Below are positions 46,245 through 55,842 of a DNA stretch of 64,000 nt, one piece after another; the first letter of the stretch is position 1; each line of letters starts with the position of its first letter. A program made the position numbers and the translations under genes. The DNA is from Marinomonas sargassi (GTDB lineage: Bacteria; Pseudomonadota; Gammaproteobacteria; Pseudomonadales; Marinomonadaceae). A model generated the notes under the pieces. It was given only the letters and a program-made list of their open reading frames with translations, had not been told where the DNA came from and ran no database searches. The stretch is from assembly GCF_025716875.1 (NCBI RefSeq), contig NZ_JAOVZB010000006.1:124001-188000 (forward strand), in the 5' to 3' direction.

Positions 46245-48434
46245 TTGGTAAAAATACACTCAAATCAATTTTTCGCATTTGCCATATCATGCCTTACTTT
46301 TTGCTGCGCTCTTTTCTTTGGTAGCCTATGGACCAAGGCTGAGAACACGAATTTAATTAATGAGCAAACCGCTCTCTTAACCAAGATAGCAAACACTCAG
46401 TCTTCTATTTTACAGCGCAGATTATCAACCGCTTTCATAACCACTAGGGTTCTCTCTTATGAGATCGAATACAACGAAGGCAATATGGACTGGTTTGAGC
46501 GCTACGCCACTACCCTTTTTAATTCATTTGACGGTATTGAAAGCCTCCAGCTAGCACCTCAAGGAAAAATACAGAGAATATACCCTCTACAAGGAAATGA
46601 AGCGGCAATCGGCTTAGATATTGTGTCTGACTCACGATTTAACGAAGGAGCTCAAGCTGCTATCCAAGATAATAAGTTTATTATTGTTGGACCTATTAAC
46701 TTAGTCCAAGGAGGCAGAGCGATTATCGGCAGGGTTCCTGTTTATTTGGATAATGAAAAAGATAAGAAAGAGTTCTGGGGTTTTATATCCGCACTTATCA
46801 ACATCGAAAGCTTAATCGAAGCTACAGACCTACCAAGTCTAGATCAGGAGGGTTATCAGTATTCATTAACCCGTACCAGTATTGATACAGGCCTAATAAC
46901 CACTATATCTTCATCAAAGTCCCCCCTTACAGATATCCATGTTGAGACGAATCTACTGGCCCCTGCAAATAATTGGACACTTCATATAAGTAGAAGTATA
47001 GAAAGTGAAATACTCAGCAACACTTTAACAGGCTATTTTTTAACCGCTTGGGTTGCACTATTATTAGCTATCGCTCTATACCTCTTACTAATGCAGCCTG
47101 ACAAATTGAAAGCGCTTGTAAAAGCCAAAACAGCAGAACTTGAAGAGCTTGCTTATAAAGACCCTTTAACTGATCTACCTAACCGACGCTACTTACAAGA
47201 CCACCTCCATGCTCAACTTGCCCACAACAAAAAACAAAAAAACCTAGCCGCCTTTATTTATTTTGATTTAGACAATTTCAAACGTATTAATGACACCATA
47301 GGGCACGATATAGGGGATAAAATCTTAGTAACTGTCGCTAAAAGGCTTAATGAATTAAAAGGGAAATCAGATCTTATTATTCGCTTAGGCGGCGATGAAT
47401 TCGGAATATTACTTAATAATATAAAAAGCCAAGCAGATGCCGAGCAACAGGCTCAAGTCATTGTCGAATGCATTCGAGTCCCTGTAAAGCTCGATAATAG
47501 AGAGTTGCTATTAAGTACTTCTCTGGGTATTGCCATGATTCCAGAACATGGCAACGATCTTATCAGTATCATGCAAAACGCTGACATTGCTTTGTATCAA
47601 GCAAAATTAGAAGGCAAAAATCAGCACCTCACTTTCACTGAAGAAATGCGCGTTGATACTTATAACAAAATACAAGATGAACACGAATTATCTCGAGCAA
47701 TAGAGAATAATGAATTCGAGCTTTACTACCAACCTCAATTTGACCTCTCTAAGAAAAAAATCATCAGTGCTGAGGCGCTAATCCGCTGGAATCACCCAGA
47801 CAAAGGTTTAGTATTTCCAAATGACTTTATCCCGCTGGCAGAAAATAGCGGTAAGATAATCGAACTTGGCTACTGGGTATTAGAGAGTAGTATCGCTTAT
47901 TTGGCCAGACGAAAAGAGCAAAACAAGCCTGACCTTACCATACATATAAATTTGTCATCTAAACAACTATGTGCGCCTGGTTTAATTCAATCCGTACAAC
48001 AACTCTTATCTATCTACCAAGTTCCCGCCAAGCTTCTCGGCTTTGAAATTACTGAAACGTCCATACTGGAAGACCTGGAAATATCCAAAGAAGTATTAAA
48101 AGTCTTTAAAGATATGGGGATCTGTATCTCAATAGACGACTTTGGTACGGGCTTTTCGTCGCTAGCTCAATTAAAAAACCTACCTGTTTCATTACTAAAA
48201 ATTGATCGCGGCTTTGTCATGGACCTTGAAGAGGATATAGACGACAGAAAAATTGTTGAAGCCATCATTGCCATGGCCCATAAGCTTAATATCAAGGTGC
48301 TTGCTGAAGGCATTGAAACCCAAGCTCAGTGGGATCGACTATCTTCCTTTCATTGCGATTTTGGTCAAGGCTATTTGGTCAGTAAAGCCATTACAGAAGA
48401 AGAGTTTAACCAGATACCTACCAATATTGAGTAG
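46245..48434 (+). CDS. CHASE-GGDEF-EAL cyclic-di-GMP protein
   Basis: 729 aa with a TTG start preceded by AAGGAA. TM1 (about 9-30), a periplasmic CHASE sensor domain (about 60-225, with FDGIESLQLAP), TM2 (about 262-283), a GGDEF domain (about 300-460, GGDEF at 382-386) and an EAL domain (about 475-725, EAL at 510-512). The GGDEF active site is intact but there is no RxxD inhibitory site (GKSD is found instead). The EAL domain keeps the catalytic set: EALIRW, INLSSKQ, EITETSI, IDDFGTG, KIDR and LAEGIET. It should be able to hydrolyse, and possibly make, cyclic-di-GMP. A terminator-like palindrome follows. Confidence 0.92.
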   Translation: MVKIHSNQFFAFAISCLTFCCALFFGSLWTKAENTNLINEQTALLTKIANTQSSILQRRLSTAFITTRVLSYEIEYNEGNMDWFERYATTLFNSFDGIESLQLAPQGKIQRIYPLQGNEAAIGLDIVSDSRFNEGAQAAIQDNKFIIVGPINLVQGGRAIIGRVPVYLDNEKDKKEFWGFISALINIESLIEATDLPSLDQEGYQYSLTRTSIDTGLITTISSSKSPLTDIHVETNLLAPANNWTLHISRSIESEILSNTLTGYFLTAWVALLLAIALYLLLMQPDKLKALVKAKTAELEELAYKDPLTDLPNRRYLQDHLHAQLAHNKKQKNLAAFIYFDLDNFKRINDTIGHDIGDKILVTVAKRLNELKGKSDLIIRLGGDEFGILLNNIKSQADAEQQAQVIVECIRVPVKLDNRELLLSTSLGIAMIPEHGNDLISIMQNADIALYQAKLEGKNQHLTFTEEMRVDTYNKIQDEHELSRAIENNEFELYYQPQFDLSKKKIISAEALIRWNHPDKGLVFPNDFIPLAENSGKIIELGYWVLESSIAYLARRKEQNKPDLTIHINLSSKQLCAPGLIQSVQQLLSIYQVPAKLLGFEITETSILEDLEISKEVLKVFKDMGICISIDDFGTGFSSLAQLKNLPVSLLKIDRGFVMDLEEDIDDRKIVEAIIAMAHKLNIKVLAEGIETQAQWDRLSSFHCDFGQGYLVSKAITEEEFNQIPTNIE

Positions 48435-48467
48435 CCCAAAAAGCATCTCAAACAACAACGTCTGCTA

Positions 48468-48540
48468 TTTAACAATACCTAAAATAAAAAAGGGGCATCG
48501 CTTTTAGCGATGCCCCTTTTTTATTTTAGGTATTGTTAAA
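48468..48540. terminator. Perfect 35-bp inverted repeat acting as bidirectional terminator
   Basis: Positions 48468-48502 and 48506-48540 are exact reverse complements over 35 bp with a 3-nt (TTT) loop. The core is GGGGCATCGCT/AGCGATGCCCC with A/T-rich flanks, so T-rich tracts follow the core hairpin on both strands. It separates the convergent GGDEF-EAL gene and aspartokinase gene and ends 1 bp from the latter's stop codon. The perfect extension beyond the usual terminator stem is unusual. Confidence 0.9.
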
Positions 48541-48541
48541 T

Positions 48542-49984
48542 TTATTGTGCTAAACAGATAGCCAAACCATGATTATGAGACTCAACCAGTTCTTCATGTA
48601 GACTGCATATGGCTTTTTCATAGTCTTCTTCATCTACCACAAATTGCATATCTACTTGGCGCATAGATTGATGCATAGCTAAGACATTAACCTCTTCCGA
48701 AGCAATTGCCTTAACCGCTTTGGCTAACATACCAGTGGTCTTCATATCACTTCCGATAGCAGAAATGATCGCTACTTTACGTTGAGTAATTTCAGCTGAA
48801 TTAAAACGTTCACTTAACACATCTAATACGCGTTTTAAGATTTTTAAGTTAATCGCCAAATAATGCGTTATGGTATTTGCATTGATATCTTTAGCAATAA
48901 TATGAACATTGAATTGCTTTAGGGTTTCCAAAATTTCGATGTCATAACGGTCAATTTCACCCGCCATGTTCTGATCAAAAATTTCGACAGCAAAGACACC
49001 GCGACATCCTGCAATAATTTCTACACAAGGAACATCACTGACATAGTCACCAGTAATTAAGGTTCCCGTATGTTCCGGTTCAAAGGTATTTTTCACTCGC
49101 AAAGATATAGAGTTTTGACGCAAACCTTTTGCCGCCTTGGGATGAATAGCTTCCATACCAAGATTGGCTAACTGGTCAGCGACGTCATAATTAGTACGCC
49201 CAATTGGCACAGCTTTCGTTTCACCAACTAGACGAGGGTCTGCACTACTCAAATGGAACTCTTTATGAATGACCGCTTCTCGAGCTTGTGTTAACACAGC
49301 AATACGGCTAAATGTCATCTCACTATAGCCACGATCAAACGTTGTCATCAGACCTGTTTCACTATGGGCATAACCAGTAGCAATTGGTAGCTCTCGATTT
49401 AAATCTACCCCTTTAAAGGCATCAACAATTCGCTCATCAAGAGACATATGACTAGGGGCATTCCACCCAGTTAAATCAACGAATACCGCTTTAACACCGT
49501 CTCTTTGTAAAAGGTGAGCCATATTCCAAGCACTATGGGCTTCACCAATACTCGCTAGCATTTCGCGTACAGTGGCCAAATGCTCACTAATAGAAAAATG
49601 GCCATGCTGGCAGAGTCTGTATAAATCTTCTAAACACTCTTGTGCATCTTTAAGGCGGCTATTCAAAAAAGCGTCGGCTTTATCTCGCAAATCGCCTGCT
49701 TCAAATAGGCTATGATTAACTTCCAGCATTGCTTTCTTTACTTCTTGTAAGGCTGGAAGCCAATTGTTCTGATGACGATCATAGGCAAAAAGAGCATACA
49801 CCCCCGCATCGCCTGTTTTCTTATGCTCTAACAATTTGTCTGTCATGCCACCGTAAGCAGAAACAACAAAAATGCGTTGATACATAGTATGCTTTTGAGC
49901 GGGCTTAAAAATAATATTATCTCTAACCGAATGGTAGTCGCTCATTGACGTGCCACCGATTTTTTCAACTGTATGCTGTGCCAT
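48542..49984 (-). CDS. ask: Aspartate kinase of the ectoine type (Ask_Ect)
   Basis: 480 aa. It begins AQHTVEKIGGTSMSDYHSVR, and contains FVVSAYGGMTDKLLEHKKTG, the pattern of the specialised aspartokinase found with ectABC in ectoine producers; housekeeping LysC is about 405-450 aa with a different N-terminus (for example VVSKFGGTS). The active-site region TGYAHSETGLMTTFDRGYSE and two C-terminal ACT domains (about 335-470) are present. It phosphorylates aspartate towards aspartate semialdehyde. No ectABC genes are adjacent, so here it is an orphan. A 9-bp leader hairpin lies just upstream. Confidence 0.85.
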   Translation of the reverse strand: MAQHTVEKIGGTSMSDYHSVRDNIIFKPAQKHTMYQRIFVVSAYGGMTDKLLEHKKTGDAGVYALFAYDRHQNNWLPALQEVKKAMLEVNHSLFEAGDLRDKADAFLNSRLKDAQECLEDLYRLCQHGHFSISEHLATVREMLASIGEAHSAWNMAHLLQRDGVKAVFVDLTGWNAPSHMSLDERIVDAFKGVDLNRELPIATGYAHSETGLMTTFDRGYSEMTFSRIAVLTQAREAVIHKEFHLSSADPRLVGETKAVPIGRTNYDVADQLANLGMEAIHPKAAKGLRQNSISLRVKNTFEPEHTGTLITGDYVSDVPCVEIIAGCRGVFAVEIFDQNMAGEIDRYDIEILETLKQFNVHIIAKDINANTITHYLAINLKILKRVLDVLSERFNSAEITQRKVAIISAIGSDMKTTGMLAKAVKAIASEEVNVLAMHQSMRQVDMQFVVDEEDYEKAICSLHEELVESHNHGLAICLAQ

Positions 49985-50003
49985 TTCCGATCCAATTCAT
50001 ATG

Positions 50004-50026
50004 GGGGTAAGCCGAACGCTCACCCC
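50004..50026 (-). promoter_or_regulatory. Leader hairpin upstream of the aspartate kinase
   Basis: On the minus strand GGGGTGAGC pairs with GCTTACCCC (one G-U, 5-nt GTTCG loop), ending about 20 bp before the ATG, with no T-run after it. It may influence translation or RNA stability. The rest of the 222-bp gap shows nothing recognisable. Confidence 0.35.
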
Positions 50027-50206
50027 AGAAAAAATTGTCGCTATATTGTCACAAGAAAGCCGAAAAATTAAGTGTTTTCCTACTTTTTAAGGGATATTTT
50101 ACGATGTTTTTCTCTTTTCAGGCCTAACAACCTAATCATCACAGAAGACCAATCTCTAGTAATTTGCTCATTGTAATTGTCACTTAATGAAAGCACGAAC
50201 AGCTTC

Positions 50207-50446
50207 TCAGCATGACCTTAAAGCATAACTTTCACCAATGGTTTCCATTGCACCTTTTACTTCACCCTCTTCTCTTTTATTTTGTATTTTACTCCAAACT
50301 AATTCATGGAAATAAAACGCAACTGTATTGATAGCAGGCTCAACAATAGCGACCAAACCACCAACCACAAAGCTCCCAGTAATTAAATACGCAACTAAAA
50401 AAGCGATTGAGAAATGCATAACAGAAAAAGTCATTGTTTTTATCAT
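50207..50446 (-). CDS. DUF2061 small membrane protein
   Basis: 79 aa with two hydrophobic helices. It has the DUF2061 pattern: KTMTFSVMHFSIAFLVAYLI, TGSFVVGGLVAIVEPAINTV and YFHELVW. Function unknown. The Shine-Dalgarno is strong (AGGAGGT, 50455-50461) and is partly enclosed by a small CCTAG/CTAGG hairpin, which could reduce access. It stands alone on the minus strand between ask and the divergent topB. The C-terminal about 25 residues beyond the domain are less conserved-looking. Confidence 0.82.
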   Translation of the reverse strand: MIKTMTFSVMHFSIAFLVAYLITGSFVVGGLVAIVEPAINTVAFYFHELVWSKIQNKREEGEVKGAMETIGESYALRSC

Positions 50447-50615
50447 GATACCTACCTCCTAGTTATCTAGGACTAAGAGTATTATAGATCTATAGATATT
50501 AATAAAATTAATTATAACTAAATCATCAATAGCTAATAATTAACAAGTGCTTATCTAGTAACGAAGCGGGCCTTAATATAAGATACACTGTATATATAAA
50601 CAGTTAGACCTTCTT

Positions 50616-52556
50616 ATGATTCTTTACATTGCTGAAAAGCCCAGTTTAGCTAGAGCCATTGCTGCCGCACTACCCTCACCTCAAAAAAAGCAAGAAGGTT
50701 GCATATGGCTGCCTAACGGAGATTGCATAAGCTGGTGTATTGGGCACTTGTTAGAACAAGCCGAACCACATAAATACAACCCAGACTATAAATCTTGGAA
50801 ATTAGATCACCTCCCAATCATCCCTAGTGAGTGGCAATGGCAAGAGAAGTCGCAAACCAAAAAGCAGTTAACCATTTTAAAAAAGCTAATCAAAAAAGCC
50901 TCAACCTTAGTTCATGCTGGTGACCCAGATAGAGAGGGTCAATTACTCGTAGATGAAGTTATCCATTATGCGAAAACAGCAAAATCAAAAATAGAAAGCA
51001 CGCAACGCCTACTAGTGAGTGACTTAACTCCATCAGCAATAAAAAAAGCATTAAAGAATTTAAAAAGTAACAAGGAGTTCTCAGCACTGTCGCGGTCTGC
51101 CCTAGCAAGGTCAAGAGCCGACTGGTTATTCGGACTGAACCTAACGAGGGCTTATACCATACGTGGAAGGGAAGCTGGCTATCAGGGAGTACTGTCTATA
51201 GGAAGGGTACAAACGCCTGTATTGGGTCTAGTCGCTAATAGGGATAAAGAAAGAGATCACTTTATTCCTAAAGACTATTTCCAAGTATGGGCTCAAGTAG
51301 CAACAGTAGATAAGCAACACTTTCAGGCTAAATGGTTACCAAGTGAAGCTTGCCTACCTCATATGGACGACGAGAATAGGGTTATTAACCGTGCACTTAC
51401 TGAAAACGTAGCTTCTCGTATTAACCAACAATATGGTCAAGTGATTGAGGCTAATTACAAGTCCAAAAAGCAACCACCACCATTACCTTATAGTCTTTCA
51501 AGCTTACAAATAGATGCGGCTAAAGCATTTGGCATGTCTGCCCAACAAACTTTAGACACCTGCCAAGCGTTATATGAACGCCATCAAATCATTACTTACC
51601 CCAGATCAGATTGCCAATATCTACCAAGCCAACAACATCAAGACGCTAAGAGCATATTCAATGCATTATCAAAGGCCACGCCAGAGCTTGCCAATAGCGT
51701 CACTGGGGCAAACTCAACAATACGCAGCAGAGCATGGAACGATAAACAGGTAACCGCTCACCACGCGATAATACCAACAAGCCAAGCTCACAAAGCGGCC
51801 TCTTTAAATAAGAATGAGTCTCTGATTTTCAATCTAATCGCACGTCAATATTTAATGCAGTTTTACCCTCACTACGATTACCTTTCCTCCTCGATAAAAT
51901 TAAACATTGCTGGAGGAGTATTCGAGGCAAAAGGCAATACTCCTACGAATTTAGGCTGGCGAACGTTACTCCCTAATAAAGTGAAGCCAAAGCAAGATGA
52001 TGAAGAACAAGAGCAGCTCCCAAAATTACAACAAGGTGACAGCGTATTCTGTAAAGAAGGGCTCATAAAAAACAAAACAACCACTCCTCCCGCTGCCTTT
52101 ACAGATGCATCTTTGTTATCTGCTATGACGGGGATAAGCCGTTACGTATCGAACAAAGATATTAAAGGAATATTGAAAGAAACGGATGGACTAGGTACAG
52201 AAGCCACTAGGGCCAGTACCATCGAGCTCTTATTTAAACGAGGGTTCCTTATCCGGAAAGGAAAGCAGATTCATGCTAGTCCGACCGGTAGAGCCTTTAT
52301 CGATTGCTTACCTACAGAACTCGTTACCCCAGATATGACTGCTCAATGGGAATCTTCCCTAAATGCAATAAGCTTAGGTGAATACAGTTACAACCATTTT
52401 ATGAGCTCTCTTGAAGCTCATTTAAGTAAATTATTGGAATCACAACCTTTAGCCACTGAAGCATTAAAATCACTTCCCTCTCAGCCAAAGAAAGCATTCA
52501 AGAAAGGCACCTATAAAAGAAAGAAGACCTCTTCTAGGGCAGCAAAGAAGCGTTAA
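50616..52556 (+). CDS. topB: DNA topoisomerase III
   Basis: 646 aa, type IA topoisomerase that decatenates replication and recombination intermediates. TOPRIM: ILYIAEKPSLARAIAAALP with the catalytic Glu, and AGDPDREGQLLVDEVI with the acidic triad. Then SIGRVQTPVLGLV, and the active-site Tyr328 in IITYPRSDCQYLP. GLGTEATRASTIELLFKRGF closes the core. The C-terminus is a short basic tail without zinc fingers. It overlaps the convergent exporter gene by 4 bp. Confidence 0.96.
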   Translation: MILYIAEKPSLARAIAAALPSPQKKQEGCIWLPNGDCISWCIGHLLEQAEPHKYNPDYKSWKLDHLPIIPSEWQWQEKSQTKKQLTILKKLIKKASTLVHAGDPDREGQLLVDEVIHYAKTAKSKIESTQRLLVSDLTPSAIKKALKNLKSNKEFSALSRSALARSRADWLFGLNLTRAYTIRGREAGYQGVLSIGRVQTPVLGLVANRDKERDHFIPKDYFQVWAQVATVDKQHFQAKWLPSEACLPHMDDENRVINRALTENVASRINQQYGQVIEANYKSKKQPPPLPYSLSSLQIDAAKAFGMSAQQTLDTCQALYERHQIITYPRSDCQYLPSQQHQDAKSIFNALSKATPELANSVTGANSTIRSRAWNDKQVTAHHAIIPTSQAHKAASLNKNESLIFNLIARQYLMQFYPHYDYLSSSIKLNIAGGVFEAKGNTPTNLGWRTLLPNKVKPKQDDEEQEQLPKLQQGDSVFCKEGLIKNKTTTPPAAFTDASLLSAMTGISRYVSNKDIKGILKETDGLGTEATRASTIELLFKRGFLIRKGKQIHASPTGRAFIDCLPTELVTPDMTAQWESSLNAISLGEYSYNHFMSSLEAHLSKLLESQPLATEALKSLPSQPKKAFKKGTYKRKKTSSRAAKKR

Positions 52557-53170
52557 TCTAGAGCTAACCAAGCGCCAACACCTATCATTAATGAACCAGA
52601 TATTCGATTCATTAAGCGGACATTACCACTATGTTTCAATATGGCCTTCAGTGTCTTACCCCCAGCAGCATAGATAAGTAAGCAACTAAACTCGAGAATA
52701 AGAATTATGCTAATTAAAGCGGCTAGCTGGTTAGTAAGAGGTTGGCTAGCATCTAGAAAAGGAGGTAACAAGGCAACAAAAAAAGCCCATCCCTTAGGAT
52801 TAGCAATAGCCGTTACAAAGCCTTGAGAAATTAAGTCAAACTTGGCGGTTTGTGTCACGTCGTCACCGACTTGTATTGCCATTTTTCCTTTTGACAGCCA
52901 CATCTGAACACCAATAAAAGCTAAATAGGCACCGCCGATATATTTTAAAACAAGAAATATATTTGGATGGCTGAGTAACAATGCGGCAACCCCTACGGCA
53001 GACAGAGTCGCAACTATTGCAACACCTACTAATTCACCAAGCATCATCCAAAGGGCTCGTTTTACACCTACAGTCATGCCTAATGTCATAGCAAGTGTCA
53101 TGCACATACCTGGAGTGATAGAAACAAAAAAGAAAGTCGGTATAAAAACCGAAAGAAGCACAAAGCTCAT
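52553..53170 (-). CDS. LysE/RhtB-family amino-acid exporter
   Basis: 205 aa with about six hydrophobic segments. Family features: an N-terminal FIPTFFFVSITPGMCMTLAM (the TPGP-like motif), GGAYLAFIGVQMW in the middle, and ANPKGWAFFVALLPPFLD. Substrates of this family are amino acids such as homoserine, threonine, leucine or lysine; none can be assigned here. It is convergent with topB with a 4-bp overlap, so they share no terminator. Confidence 0.9.
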   Translation of the reverse strand: MSFVLLSVFIPTFFFVSITPGMCMTLAMTLGMTVGVKRALWMMLGELVGVAIVATLSAVGVAALLLSHPNIFLVLKYIGGAYLAFIGVQMWLSKGKMAIQVGDDVTQTAKFDLISQGFVTAIANPKGWAFFVALLPPFLDASQPLTNQLAALISIILILEFSCLLIYAAGGKTLKAILKHSGNVRLMNRISGSLMIGVGAWLALD

Positions 53171-53261
53171 AAGTTACTGTAGTCCTTTAAAGTAATCCTA
53201 GATAAAGATAAATTGATAACAAAGTATATCTGCAATATAAACAAGGTTATAGATCGAGTCT

Positions 53262-54047
53262 TTAAAATTTTTCTTTCTTTTTAAATGTAGAGTCTTCGAC
53301 GAATTTCCCCCACTCATCGTCATACACCTCACTAGTCGGTATATCTTCTACTTTTTGCTTTTCTTCCTCTTCTGCTTTCTTCAGAGCAATCGCTTCATTA
53401 ATTTCAGTCACGGCCTCATTATATTTCAGCAGGGTAGGCTGAGCTTGAGGAAGATCTTTAACAGGCGACAATTGAGATAGGGCTTCGTTATACATTTCTA
53501 AAGCGACTTCATGCTGACCACTCAATAGCGCTTTTCGAGCACCATAAGCGTGAAAGTCGGATTGCACTTTATACTTAAAAAAACTGACGAGTTTAAAGTA
53601 TCGGCTACTCTGCTTTTCATCAATTGTTTTTTCTCTTTGTGATACAGATAAATACGTCTCAAAAGAATCGAACAAACGCTTCACTTCTGTGATCAGTATT
53701 TCATCATTCATTGGTTTAGCACGGCGCTTTTGATCGCCATCCTGAAATGCTTTCATTTCTTCCATTAAGACACTTCGGCGTCGAGTGAGGGATGCATCAG
53801 GTTTTATATGAATAAGCTGATCTAAAATGGCAATAGTGCGTTTAAACAGCCATGAGCGCATATCTTTCGGTTGGTACTGGGGGGGCATTTCGTCTAAATA
53901 ACGACGAACTTGTCTTAACTCATTATTGAGACCAGCGACCTTACGAAGCTCGTCTAAACGCGCTTTTTCTTTTAACTGCAACCAAATGGCAAAAGCAATA
54001 AAGCCGCCGATAAGCAGTAATAGTAAGGTGATAATAATGGCTGTCAT
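53262..54047 (-). CDS. Hypothetical single-pass membrane protein with helical cytoplasmic part
   Basis: 261 aa. One N-terminal membrane helix (about residues 3-23, IIITLLLLLIGGFIAFAIWL) is followed by a helix-rich, highly charged region (KEKARLDELRKVAGLNNELR onward, with KKAEEEEKQKVEDI near 228-241) and an end rich in Lys and Glu. No catalytic motif and no named domain was recognised. It stands 91 bp from the LysE gene on the same strand; no Shine-Dalgarno is evident. Confidence 0.65.
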   Translation of the reverse strand: MTAIIITLLLLLIGGFIAFAIWLQLKEKARLDELRKVAGLNNELRQVRRYLDEMPPQYQPKDMRSWLFKRTIAILDQLIHIKPDASLTRRRSVLMEEMKAFQDGDQKRRAKPMNDEILITEVKRLFDSFETYLSVSQREKTIDEKQSSRYFKLVSFFKYKVQSDFHAYGARKALLSGQHEVALEMYNEALSQLSPVKDLPQAQPTLLKYNEAVTEINEAIALKKAEEEEKQKVEDIPTSEVYDDEWGKFVEDSTFKKKEKF

Positions 54048-54219
54048 GAGTTACTTTATTGGCCCTAGCATTTGTAGTGTATATTTCTACTTTGGAAATA
54101 TTATTTCTGTCAAAGAGCCATTCTCTATTTAAAACTACCCTCCAATTGGTATTAGCTCTCTCCTCTTCCTTATCAAGTCGGCAGAAATCACAAAAAGTTG
54201 AGTAATTATTAAACCACAA

Positions 54220-54246
54220 AAAAGGCCAGAAAATCTGGCCTTTTTA
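54220..54246 (-). terminator. Intrinsic terminator after the phosphate transporter
   Basis: AAAAAGGCCAGA pairs with TCTGGCCTTTTT around a TTTT loop, with a run of T on the minus strand, about 25 bp past the pit stop. Confidence 0.88.
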
Positions 54247-54270
54247 AAATTTCGCTTTATTAGGTTCTAG

Positions 54271-55842
54271 TTATGCAACCGAAAAACCTAGTAGCATATA
54301 AAACAAAATAGCTGCTAGGAATGCTGAAGCTGGAACAGTAATTACCCAAGCTGCTGCAATTTTGAATAAAGCAGATCGTTTTACCAGCTCTTTCTTAGTC
54401 GCCTTTTTCAAGCCTTTACGCTCTGCAGATGAAATCGGTGAAGGCGATTGCGACGCTTTAAGTTCACGCAAAATAGCACGTTTCTCATCAACACTTGCTG
54501 TCTGAAAGCGCTCAACAAAGGCTTGCGTTTGCTCATTATCAAAACCGGATTTTTCTGAATGAGAAACAATTGCTTCCAATTTTTTCTCATACGACAGCTT
54601 TAGATATTCTCGTAGAAAACCGACACCAAAAATTCCGCCTACAGCAATATGCGTAGAACTAACAGGCAAACCAAGTTGGGATGCCAAAATTACAGTAATC
54701 GCGGCTGCCATTGCGACACAAAAAGCTCTAGATTTATCAAGCTCGGTGATCTCAGACCCAACAGTCTTAATGAGCTTAGGTCCAAATAAAGCTAAACCAA
54801 GAGCAATACCTAAACTACCAACAATCATCACCCATAAAGGAATAGCTGCTTTTGAAGAAACAAGCCCAGTCATCAGAGCATCATTTATAGCCGCTAAAGG
54901 CCCTATAGCATTGGCTACATCATTTGCACCGTGAGCAAAACTAAGCAAGGCAGCAGAAACAATAAGCGGAATGGTAAATAAGCTATTGACTGCATCCTTA
55001 TCATTTTTAAGGCCTTGAGCAGCCTTATCAATAAGAGGGCGTACTATAAAGTAGACGGTTAAAGCAATTGCGAAGCCAATCATAGCAGCTGTAACAAAAT
55101 CCAGTTTCCAGATTTTTTTCAACCCTTTTAGGATTAAGTAGGTCGAAAAAGCCCAAACCATTGTTGCTACTAGTAAAGGAACTGCCTTTTTGGCAGCCTC
55201 GACCATATCACTTTTATAAGTGATTGCTCGCTTAATATAGATCAAAAACAATGCTGCAATGACACCACCTAAAACAGGTGAAATTACCCAACTGGCAACA
55301 ATCGCGGACATTTTTTCCCAGTTCGCAATATCCAGTCCACCAGCAGCAACACCAGCGCCTAATACGCCACCTACGATAGAATGAGTCGTGGACACTGGCG
55401 CGCCAAGATAGGTTGCCAAGTTAAGCCATATAGCTCCCGCTAGAAGCGCAGCCATCATGACCCAAACAAATGTCATAGCATCACCAATAGCGCTTGGATT
55501 GATAATGCCGTTTTTGATCGTGCCGACCACCGTTCCACCAGCAATCAGTGCACCAGACGCTTCAAAAATAGCGGCAATTACAATAGCACCCGTTAACGAG
55601 AGCGCTTTTGACCCTACTGCAGGCCCTACATTATTGGCGACATCATTCGCACCAATGTTAATCGCCATGTAAGCACCAATAGCGGCAGCAATTGCTAGTA
55701 TTGATAAGTTAGAGACGCCCATACCATTGCTGCTAGCATAATAGCCAGCAACAAGAACAAAAGCTAAAGCGATTAGCACACGAACAAACTCATGCCCACC
55801 TAAAATGCCAGCATCGTCTTTAGAGTTATTTGCTTGGTTCAT
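54271..55842 (-). CDS. pit: Inorganic phosphate transporter, PiT family
   Basis: 523 aa polytopic membrane protein. The two PiT signatures are NIGANDVANNVGPAVGSKAL (N-terminal) and FAHGANDVANAIGPLAAIND (C-terminal), with a hydrophilic loop from about residues 415-490. It imports phosphate with a proton or sodium. It lacks a neighbouring phoU-like (DUF47) gene on the same strand in this window. The 462-bp region upstream has no Pho box that I could recognise. Confidence 0.93.
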   Translation of the reverse strand: MNQANNSKDDAGILGGHEFVRVLIALAFVLVAGYYASSNGMGVSNLSILAIAAAIGAYMAINIGANDVANNVGPAVGSKALSLTGAIVIAAIFEASGALIAGGTVVGTIKNGIINPSAIGDAMTFVWVMMAALLAGAIWLNLATYLGAPVSTTHSIVGGVLGAGVAAGGLDIANWEKMSAIVASWVISPVLGGVIAALFLIYIKRAITYKSDMVEAAKKAVPLLVATMVWAFSTYLILKGLKKIWKLDFVTAAMIGFAIALTVYFIVRPLIDKAAQGLKNDKDAVNSLFTIPLIVSAALLSFAHGANDVANAIGPLAAINDALMTGLVSSKAAIPLWVMIVGSLGIALGLALFGPKLIKTVGSEITELDKSRAFCVAMAAAITVILASQLGLPVSSTHIAVGGIFGVGFLREYLKLSYEKKLEAIVSHSEKSGFDNEQTQAFVERFQTASVDEKRAILRELKASQSPSPISSAERKGLKKATKKELVKRSALFKIAAAWVITVPASAFLAAILFYMLLGFSVA

